Below are positions 57,860-64,000 of a stretch of 64,000 bases of DNA, piece after piece. Position numbers and translations under genes: made by a program. Position 1 is the first letter of the stretch. Every line of letters begins with the position of its first letter. The DNA is taken from contig JAGAKX010000011.1 in NCBI GenBank assembly GCA_017625435.1, positions 62,001 to 126,000 on the forward strand. The letters are read 5' to 3'. The stretch is from Clostridia bacterium (GTDB taxonomy: Bacteria; Bacillota; Clostridia; Oscillospirales; Acutalibacteraceae). The notes beneath the pieces were generated by a model. That model saw only the letters and a program-made list of their open reading frames with translations. It was not told where the DNA came from and made no database searches.

Positions 57860-60229
57860 ATGAGAAAAGTAATCGATCTGAATTTTGATTGGAAATACAG
57901 TGAAACCTTTACGGAAGAAATGATAAAGCCCGGTTTTGATGACGGGGATTTCGTCAAGGTGCAGATTCCTCACACAAACAAGGAGCTTCCTTATAACTAT
58001 TTTGATGAAAAGATTTTTCAGTTTGTAAGCTGTTACAGAAAAACCTTCCGTCTTCCCAAAGATGCCTTTACGGGTAAAAAGCATATCTTTATTACCTTTG
58101 AGGGTGCGGCAAACTACGCTAAGGTGTATCTTAACGGTGAGTTTATCGGTGAGCATAAGGGCGGTTATACACCCTTTTCTCTTGAAATTACGGATAAGGT
58201 GAATAAGAGCAATAACTTCCTTACGGTTATGCTTGATTCCACCGAAAGACCTGAAATTCCTCCCTTCGGCAAGGTTGTTGACTATCTTGTCTACGGCGGT
58301 ATTTACAGAGAAGTACATATTGATATTTATGATGAAAAATATATCGAGGACGTTTTTGTAAAAACTCCCAACCCTCTTTACAGCGTAAAGACAATTGAAG
58401 CTGATGTTACATTCTCCGAAAAGGTTACAGGTAAATGTAAGTTTGAGCTTTATGACGGCGAAAAGCTTCTCGGCACCAAGACTGCAGATGCAGACGGTAA
58501 GGCAATCCGTATCCGCTGGAAGGTAAAGAATGTTGAATTATGGGATATTGACAGTCCTAAGCTTTACACTCTTAAGGTGTCCTTCGGTGACGATGAAGCA
58601 GAAAAACGCTTCGGCTTCCGTGAGGCTTCATTTACAAGAACAGGCTTTGTGCTCAATGGCAGAAAGGTAAAACTTCTCGGTCTTAACCGCCATCAGAGCT
58701 ATCCTTATGTGGGTAACGCAATGCCCGCTTCCGCACAGAAGGCAGATGCCGACTTTATGAAATATACTCTCGGCTGTAATATCGTAAGAACCGCACACTA
58801 TCCCGATTCCGTGCATTTCCTTGACCGCTGTGATGAAATCGGTCTTCTCGTATTTACCGAAATGCCCTCTTGGCAGTTCTTAGGTGAAGGGGAGTGGAGA
58901 GAAAACTGTCTCGACAACATCCGTTCGATGGTAATGAGAGACAGAAGCCATCCTTCCGTTATTCTCTGGGGTGTCCGCGTAAACGAAGGCGGAGACTGTG
59001 ACGAATTCTACACCGAGACCAATGCTCTTGCACGCTCTCTTGACCCCACAAGACAGACGGGCGGTGTACGTAACTTCCCCAGAAGCCACCTGCTTGAGGA
59101 CGTTTATACATACAATGACTTTATTCATTCGGGCGGTCCCATAAATCTTCTTCCCGCAATTATCACCTGCGGAATAAAGGCTCCTTACCTCGTAACCGAG
59201 CACAACGGTCATATGTTCCCCACAAAGACCTTTGACAGAGAGGCACTTCGTACCGAGCACGCATTAAGACATCTCAGAGTTCAGAATACCTCCTTCGGCT
59301 CAAAGCGTCATTCAGGTGCTATCGGCTGGTGTATGGCTGACTACAATACCCATAAGGACTTCGGAAGCGGTGACAGGATCTGCTACCACGGTGTTGCTGA
59401 TATGTTCCGTATCCCCAAGCTTGCCGCTGCGGTTTACGCTTCTCAGCAGGATGATACCCCCGTGCTTGAAACCTCTTCCGCTATGGATGTAGGTGAGCAT
59501 CCCGGTGCAATTATCGGTCAGACCTATATTTTCACCAACTGCGATTATGTTGAAATTTATAAAAACGGAAAATATAAGTCAACGGCATATCCCAATAAGG
59601 CTAAATATCCGAATCTTCCTCATCCTCCCATTCTTCCTCAGGACTACATCGGTGCTTCTCTTGAAGAGGAGGACGGACTTCCTCACGATGTGGCAGAGCC
59701 TCTTAAAAATGCCCTTGTTGCCGCATCCGTATACGGTTATATTATGCCTCCTCAGCACTATCTTGAAATTGCTTATTCCTTCTTGAAGGGCAGAATGAAG
59801 ATTTCACAGATGGTTGACCTTGTTACAAAGTATTTTGCCAACTGGGGTGACGAGCAGGTTGAATACCGTTTTGACGGCTATAAGGACGGCGTTCTTGTAA
59901 AATCCGTTACCCGTACTGCGGCAAATGCTCAGCAGCTTGTTGTTAAGGCTGACAGCGATACACTCACAGAAGACAAGACCTATGATGTAACCCGTGTTGA
60001 ACTTATGTGTGTTGACCAGAACGGAAACAGACTTCCCTTTGCAAACAACAGCATAAGTGTAAAGGTTGACGGTCCCGCAACAGTTATCGGTCCCGAAGAA
60101 TTTGCCCTTGTGGGCGGCGCTCGTGCCTTCTGGATTAAAACTGCTGGTAAATCAGGCAATGTCACCGTAACAGTTACAGGTGAAAACCTCGGTGAGCATA
60201 CTCTTAATTTCAAGGTTATAAAGAAATAA
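57860..60229 (+). CDS. glycoside hydrolase family 2 protein
   Basis: A 789-residue GH2 enzyme without a signal peptide, so cytoplasmic. Order: sugar-binding jelly roll (ITFEGAANYAKVYLNGEFIG, about 75-95), immunoglobulin-like domain, TIM barrel with LLGLNRHQSYPYVGNAM, acid/base Glu in LWGVRVNEGGD and nucleophile Glu in LVTEHNGHMFP, then extra C-terminal beta domains. The NEGG sequence differs from the NEP of classical beta-galactosidases, pointing to a GH2 branch of uncertain specificity (beta-galactosidase, beta-glucuronidase or related). ATG 57,860 follows AAGGAG; a GTG three codons earlier overlaps the site. Convergent with a GH29 fucosidase gene and close to galT, suggesting galactose-containing glycans. 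Confidence 0.87.
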   Translation: MRKVIDLNFDWKYSETFTEEMIKPGFDDGDFVKVQIPHTNKELPYNYFDEKIFQFVSCYRKTFRLPKDAFTGKKHIFITFEGAANYAKVYLNGEFIGEHKGGYTPFSLEITDKVNKSNNFLTVMLDSTERPEIPPFGKVVDYLVYGGIYREVHIDIYDEKYIEDVFVKTPNPLYSVKTIEADVTFSEKVTGKCKFELYDGEKLLGTKTADADGKAIRIRWKVKNVELWDIDSPKLYTLKVSFGDDEAEKRFGFREASFTRTGFVLNGRKVKLLGLNRHQSYPYVGNAMPASAQKADADFMKYTLGCNIVRTAHYPDSVHFLDRCDEIGLLVFTEMPSWQFLGEGEWRENCLDNIRSMVMRDRSHPSVILWGVRVNEGGDCDEFYTETNALARSLDPTRQTGGVRNFPRSHLLEDVYTYNDFIHSGGPINLLPAIITCGIKAPYLVTEHNGHMFPTKTFDREALRTEHALRHLRVQNTSFGSKRHSGAIGWCMADYNTHKDFGSGDRICYHGVADMFRIPKLAAAVYASQQDDTPVLETSSAMDVGEHPGAIIGQTYIFTNCDYVEIYKNGKYKSTAYPNKAKYPNLPHPPILPQDYIGASLEEEDGLPHDVAEPLKNALVAASVYGYIMPPQHYLEIAYSFLKGRMKISQMVDLVTKYFANWGDEQVEYRFDGYKDGVLVKSVTRTAANAQQLVVKADSDTLTEDKTYDVTRVELMCVDQNGNRLPFANNSISVKVDGPATVIGPEEFALVGGARAFWIKTAGKSGNVTVTVTGENLGEHTLNFKVIKK

Positions 60230-60241
60230 ATGCAAAAAACA

Positions 60242-60265
60242 GCCCTCGTCCGGAAGGATGAGGGC
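60242..60265. terminator. bidirectional terminator between GH2 and fucosidase genes
   Basis: 10-bp stem GCCCTCGTCC/GGATGAGGGC (one G-T pair) with loop GGAA; T runs follow on both strands (TTTTTATTTT on plus, TGTTTTTTG on minus). Confidence 0.88.
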
Positions 60266-60272
60266 AAAATTT

Positions 60273-61562
60273 TTATTTTGTCAATTCAATTGCATACATA
60301 TACTGACACTTAACTTCATCGGGATTAATAGCAGGGAAGTTGATTTTAAGCTTACCGCCGTCGTTTTCCGTTGTAAGGGGAGCATCGTGGGAGAGAAGAC
60401 GGGCTTTGAAGTTTTCGTCATAATCAACTTCTTTAAGAGTTACGCTGCCGAAGGGAAAGCGGTTGATTATAGCATAAACGGTGTCGCCCTTCTTGGTGTA
60501 GTAGGTATCCTTCTGAACAGCCTTTGTGTAAAGACGTGTGCCGTAAATTGCATCTCCGTTGACTTCGAGCCACTTACCTATCTGCAGAAGTCTTTCTTCC
60601 ATAATTACGGGAATTGTGCCGTCTGCGGCAGGACCTATATTAAGAAGGAAGTTGCCGCCCTTGGACACAAGCTCTACGAGCATTTCGATAAGCTCCTTGG
60701 CGGAGAGATAGTCTTCCGTTGTTTCAATTCTGTTAAAGCCGAAGGAGCGTCCGATGCCTCTGCATTCCTCAAAGGGACGGTCAAGCTCAACATCTTCAAT
60801 TTTTCTGCCCTCTTCAATGTAACCGTATTCCGTGGTGAAGTTTCCGCCGAGCCTTCCTCTTGTTTCCTTGCCCCAACGGTCATTGGGAACGATGAAATCC
60901 TTTACGGGAGATTCATTGTAAAGCCAGGTTAAAAACTCCGTTGAATGCCAGGTGGAGCTGGGATGGTCCCATTCGCCGTCGGTAAAGAGGGTAGAGGGCT
61001 CATATTTTGTGATAAGCTCTTTAAGCATAGGATGAAGATGCTTTAAGGCATATTCCTCGGGGTCCTTGAGATAAAGGGGATGGAACCACTCGTAAACGGA
61101 ATGGTAAACACCGAAGCGCACACCCGTGTCCTTCATAGCTTCTTTAAGCTCCATACAGAAGTCTCTGTGGGGACCTACGTCCGCAGAATTCCAGTTCCAG
61201 GCGTGGTCTGTCTTGAAAAGGCAGAAGCCGTCGTGATGCTTTGAAGTTATGTTTATGTATTTTGCACCGGATTTTTTGAAGAGCTCAGCCCATTCCTTCG
61301 CATCAAAAAGCTCAGCCTTGAAGCCTTCCACGAAATCGGTGTATTTATAGTTTTTGCCGTAAACACTTTCGTGCCAGTCCTTTGTGGTGAGCTCCGGCTG
61401 TTTTTCAAGCTGCCATTGATACCATTCCGCATACTGCCCTTTGGCGGTGTATGCCGGCACGGAATAAAGTCCCCAATGAATGAAAATGCCGAATTTTGCA
61501 TCGGCGAACCACTCGGGAACGGGACGGGAATTAAGGGAATCCCAGTTGTTTTCGTATTTCAT
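60273..61562 (-). CDS. GH29 alpha-L-fucosidase
   Basis: A 429-residue GH29 alpha-L-fucosidase, cytoplasmic. N-terminal barrel signature PEWFADAKFGIFIHWGLYSV, the HHDGFCLF motif, and the nucleophile Asp in LFTDGEWDHPS (about 212). RFGVYHSVYEWFHP is also family-typical. The C-terminal domain is a beta sandwich. Near-neighbours GH2 and galT support release and use of fucosylated galactosides such as mucin or milk glycans. The ATG has a CAAGGAG site 5-6 nt upstream. Both substrate linkage and source are inference. Confidence 0.9.
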   Translation of the reverse strand: MKYENNWDSLNSRPVPEWFADAKFGIFIHWGLYSVPAYTAKGQYAEWYQWQLEKQPELTTKDWHESVYGKNYKYTDFVEGFKAELFDAKEWAELFKKSGAKYINITSKHHDGFCLFKTDHAWNWNSADVGPHRDFCMELKEAMKDTGVRFGVYHSVYEWFHPLYLKDPEEYALKHLHPMLKELITKYEPSTLFTDGEWDHPSSTWHSTEFLTWLYNESPVKDFIVPNDRWGKETRGRLGGNFTTEYGYIEEGRKIEDVELDRPFEECRGIGRSFGFNRIETTEDYLSAKELIEMLVELVSKGGNFLLNIGPAADGTIPVIMEERLLQIGKWLEVNGDAIYGTRLYTKAVQKDTYYTKKGDTVYAIINRFPFGSVTLKEVDYDENFKARLLSHDAPLTTENDGGKLKINFPAINPDEVKCQYMYAIELTK

Positions 61563-61638
61563 ATTGAATCTCCTTGAGGGTATTTTTCTTCATTATAAGT
61601 GTATTTCCTTTTTTATGCAAATATTTTTTTTGAAACTA

Positions 61639-61668
61639 TTGCGAAATCACGTTTATAAAGTGTATAAT
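61639..61668 (+). promoter_or_regulatory. sigma-A promoter of galT
   Basis: TTGCGA, 18-nt spacer, TATAAT, followed by GCGAGG and the galT ATG. Confidence 0.7.
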
Positions 61669-61700
61669 AAGGTATATTTTTGTTGTGCGAGGTTTTAATA

Positions 61701-63185
61701 ATGATTGATGCAAAAATAAAGGCACTTGTAAACTATGCCGTAGCCGAAGGTCTTATTGAAGAGGCGGACAGAACCTACTGTATAAACGGCATTATTTCAC
61801 TTTTCGGAAAAAATGAATTTGTAAGCGAAGCTCTTCCCTTTGAAGGAACGCTTTCAGAGATTCTTGACGGACTCTGCGATGAAGCAGTAAGCCTCGGACT
61901 TATTGATTCAGGTACGGTTTCAAGAGACTTATTCGATACAAAAATTATGGGTGTTCTTACCCCCCGTCCCTCTGAAGTAATAAAAAAATTCAGAGAGCTT
62001 TATAACGAATGTCCCTCGACGGCTACAGACTGGTACTATAAGCTCAGCGGAGATACAAACTACATCCGCCGTGACAGAATAGCAAAGATTATAAAATGGC
62101 AGCAGACAGGCGATTACGGTACAATTGATATTACCGTAAACCTTTCAAAGCCCGAAAAGGATCCCAAGGCAATTGCAGCTGCAAAAAATATGCCTCAGTC
62201 GGGATATCCCAAGTGTATGCTCTGCCGTGAGTGTGAAGGCTATGCAGGAAGACTTGATTTCCCTGCACGTCAGAATCACAGAATCATTCCCGTTGAAATA
62301 AACGGTGAGGACTGGTTTATGCAGTATTCACCCTATGTTTATTATAACGAGCATTGCATTGTTTTCAATTCGAAGCACACTCCCATGACAATTGACAGAA
62401 GTGTTTTCAAAAAGCTTCTCGGCTTTGTTACTGTATTCCCACATTATTTCTTAGGTTCCAATGCAGACCTTCCCATTGTCGGCGGTTCAATTCTGTCACA
62501 CGAGCATTTCCAGGGCGGTAAATACGAATTTGCAATGGAAAGAGCACCTATTGAAAAGGAAATTGCTTTTGAGGGCTTCTCTGACGTAAAGGCAGGTCTT
62601 GTAAAGTGGCCTATGTCCACAATAAGACTTCAGTCAGAAAACAAGGAAAGCCTTGTTGAGCTTTCCGATAAGATTCTCCGTAAATGGAGAGGCTATACCG
62701 ATGAGTCTGCCTTCATTTTTGCCGAAACCGACGGTGTTCCCCATAACACAATCACTCCCATTGCAAGAAGAAGGGGAGAGCTTTTTGAAATTGACCTTGT
62801 TCTCAGAAACAACATAACCACCGAAGAGCATCCTCTGGGAGTTTATCATCCTCATGCAGAGCTTCACCACATAAAAAAGGAAAATATCGGTCTTATAGAG
62901 GTTATGGGACTTGCAGTTCTTCCTCCCAGACTCAAAGACGAGCTTGAAGCTCTTAAAAACGCAATTCTCGGAAAGAAGGATTTAAGAGCCGATGCTCTGA
63001 CTGCTTCCCACGCAGACTGGGCCCAATCCTTTGTTGACAAATACACCTTTACGGAAGAAAACTGTATGGATATTCTTCAGGATGAGGTCGGAAAGGTATT
63101 TGCAACCGTTCTTGAGCACGCAGGTGTTTATAAGCGTGATGAAAACGGGGTAAAGGCATTTATGCGTTTTATTGAAAGTGTTTGA
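61701..63185 (+). CDS. galT: UDP-glucose-hexose-1-phosphate uridylyltransferase (GalT type 2)
   Basis: A 494-residue GalT of the larger Firmicute class (GalT2), the Leloir-pathway enzyme that swaps UMP between UDP-glucose and galactose-1-phosphate. CMLCRECEGYAG, FPARQNHRIIPVE, YNEHCIVFNSKHTPM and the HEHFQGGKYEFAM active-site region are typical. Start ATG 61,701 is used, not the upstream in-frame TTG. The TTGACA of the next gene overlaps its stop codon. Fits with the adjacent GH2 and GH29 genes for galactose use. Confidence 0.92.
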   Translation: MIDAKIKALVNYAVAEGLIEEADRTYCINGIISLFGKNEFVSEALPFEGTLSEILDGLCDEAVSLGLIDSGTVSRDLFDTKIMGVLTPRPSEVIKKFRELYNECPSTATDWYYKLSGDTNYIRRDRIAKIIKWQQTGDYGTIDITVNLSKPEKDPKAIAAAKNMPQSGYPKCMLCRECEGYAGRLDFPARQNHRIIPVEINGEDWFMQYSPYVYYNEHCIVFNSKHTPMTIDRSVFKKLLGFVTVFPHYFLGSNADLPIVGGSILSHEHFQGGKYEFAMERAPIEKEIAFEGFSDVKAGLVKWPMSTIRLQSENKESLVELSDKILRKWRGYTDESAFIFAETDGVPHNTITPIARRRGELFEIDLVLRNNITTEEHPLGVYHPHAELHHIKKENIGLIEVMGLAVLPPRLKDELEALKNAILGKKDLRADALTASHADWAQSFVDKYTFTEENCMDILQDEVGKVFATVLEHAGVYKRDENGVKAFMRFIESV

Positions 63186-63210
63186 CAACTTAAATTTTCT
63201 GTGATAATAT
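63182..63210 (+). promoter_or_regulatory. promoter of the small secreted CxxC protein
   Basis: TTGACA (overlapping the galT stop codon), 17-nt spacer, TAATAT. GTTAAGGAG and the ATG at 63,257 follow. Confidence 0.6.
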
Positions 63211-63256
63211 TATCTTAAAGAAATATCATTGTTATTTTAGTTAAGGAGTTTTTGAT

Positions 63257-63718
63257 ATGAAAAAATGTCTCAGTGTTTTTCTCAGCATTCTGATGCTTCT
63301 TTCTGTATGTGCAGTTTCAGTTTCTGCTGCAGACGAATGTCAGCACAGTTACACCGGTACTTACGTTGCTCCCACCTGTGTTGATGACGGTTATTTCCTT
63401 TATGTCTGTTCAAACTGCGGTGACAATTATAAGGTAACAGAAAACGCACCTGCCGCCCTCGGACATAACTTCGGCGAATGGTATGTAATTGATAATGCAG
63501 AGTGTATCTATGAAGGTCACGAAAAGCGTGACTGTGCACGTTGCGGAGCTTCTGACATAAAGACAATTCCTGTCCTCGGTCATATTGATGACAATTCCAA
63601 CGGCAAGTGTGACCGTTGCAATGAGCCTATGAAGAGCGAAACCACTTTTGCTCCCTTTGACTGGCTTATGGCTCTTTTCCAGGCAATTATTCAGTTCTTT
63701 AAGGATATCTTTGCATAA
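63257..63718 (+). CDS. small secreted protein with CxxC knuckles
   Basis: A 153-residue secreted protein: signal peptide (MKKCLSVFLSILMLLSVCAV, cut near SAA), then repeated short CxxC elements (CSNCGDNYK, CARCGAS, GKCDRCNEPM) with regular His and Gly residues, and a C-terminal amphipathic/hydrophobic tail (LMALFQAIIQFFKDIFA). The repeats resemble the CxxC extracellular knuckle units common on surface proteins of Ruminococcaceae. AAGGAG precedes the ATG. Possible small cell-surface or disulfide-rich secreted factor; function unknown. Confidence 0.75.
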   Translation: MKKCLSVFLSILMLLSVCAVSVSAADECQHSYTGTYVAPTCVDDGYFLYVCSNCGDNYKVTENAPAALGHNFGEWYVIDNAECIYEGHEKRDCARCGASDIKTIPVLGHIDDNSNGKCDRCNEPMKSETTFAPFDWLMALFQAIIQFFKDIFA

Positions 63719-63733
63719 TTAAAAACAAATATT

Positions 63734-63765
63734 AAAATGGGTATCACCAAGGTGATACCCATTTT
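63734..63765. terminator. bidirectional terminator
   Basis: Perfect 15-bp stem AAAATGGGTATCACC/GGTGATACCCATTTT with a 2-nt loop, between convergent genes. Confidence 0.9.
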
Positions 63766-63777
63766 ATTTTAGCGGTT

Positions 63778-64000
63778 TTATATAGCTTCGCCCTTTGAGT
63801 TGAACAAGGGGAGCTTTTCAAGATATCTGATATCAGTTCTTTCCTGTGCGTCGCCCTCAGCTAAAATGCAGAGCTTTCCGCAGACGATACCCCCTGCCTG
63901 TTCTACGAGCTGTTCTATTGCATAAAGGGATTCTCCCGTAGAAATAACATCGTCAACTATGAGAATTCTCTTGCCCTTCATAAGCTCGGCATCTGCAGTA
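63778..64000 (-). CDS. phosphoribosyltransferase (partial at window edge)
   Basis: The frame enters from the right edge, so only the C-terminal 73 residues are seen. The PRPP-binding motif RILIVDDVISTGESLYAIEQ is clear, as in adenine or orotate-type phosphoribosyltransferases; GGIVCGKLCILAEGDAQERT and LPLF follow. The rest of the protein is outside the window, so substrate (adenine, another purine, or a regulatory function) cannot be settled. It ends next to a bidirectional terminator. Confidence 0.82.
   Translation of the reverse strand, partial: TADAELMKGKRILIVDDVISTGESLYAIEQLVEQAGGIVCGKLCILAEGDAQERTDIRYLEKLPLFNSKGEAI

Overview
The window looks like chromosomal DNA of a gut-type member of the Clostridia, most likely an Oscillospirales/Ruminococcaceae relative. 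Supporting signs are low-to-middle GC, strong AGGAGG ribosome binding sites, sigma-A promoters, a dockerin-bearing secreted protein, many glycoside hydrolases, GPH-type sugar transporters, a PerR-rubrerythrin oxygen-defence pair and the DUF4364-phoH-ybeY-era-recO order common in Clostridia. Species cannot be named from the sequence alone.

Layout. 0-7.4 kb: chromosomal genes on the minus strand (TPM-domain protein, zinc-ribbon membrane protein, GH78-like hydrolase, SIS protein, GNAT acetyltransferase, GxGYxYP-type protein, AIM24 protein). 7.4-26.4 kb: a variable island. Its left part (7.4-11.3 kb) holds a short SHOCT-like gene and a probable two-gene operon: a protein with eight 70-residue zinc-ribbon repeats interrupted by a Vsr-like nuclease domain, followed by a DUF3644 protein with a HEPN-type RNNITH motif. 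The right part (11,592-26,314) is bounded by a perfect 22-bp direct repeat of the 3' end of tRNA-Leu(UAG) and reads as an integrated mobilizable element: large serine recombinase, ParB-like protein, relaxase, an AT-rich cargo (ATP-grasp ligase and TylF-like methyltransferase), a truncated tyrosine recombinase, a sigma factor/ABC operon that has lost its 3' end, TnpV, and an OLD-family ATPase-nuclease next to the tRNA. Several breakpoints inside the element show it is a mosaic.

26.5-35.4 kb: a tightly packed eight-gene minus-strand operon of redox enzymes (old yellow enzyme, SDR, FAD oxidoreductase, D-2-hydroxyacid dehydrogenase), a sugar-isomerase-like protein, a PHP protein, an APH-like kinase and a GPH transporter, which looks like uptake and breakdown of an unidentified carbohydrate-linked compound. 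35.5-37.7 kb: a secreted dockerin protein. 38-43.7 kb: a purine salvage operon (xpt, BMP lipoprotein, nupOPQ-like ABC transporter). 43.8-49.7 kb: a DUF5696 lipoprotein and the housekeeping cluster DUF4364-phoH-ybeY-era-recO. 49.7-50.7 kb: PerR and rubrerythrin behind three Per-like boxes. 50.8-55.9 kb: an operon headed by an iron-type DtxR-family regulator with a GH30 hydrolase, a C-S lyase fused to a peroxiredoxin-like domain, and a GPH transporter. 56-64 kb: LiaF-like protein, alpha/beta hydrolase, GH2, GH29 fucosidase, galT, a small secreted CxxC protein and an edge-truncated phosphoribosyltransferase.

All functions are read from sequence motifs and family knowledge; no database search was run. 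The strongest leads for new biology are the zinc-ribbon/Vsr plus HEPN pair, the tRNA-Leu element with its hairpin-hidden ribosome binding sites, the lyase-peroxiredoxin fusion under a DtxR-like regulator, and the unassigned redox/sugar operon.
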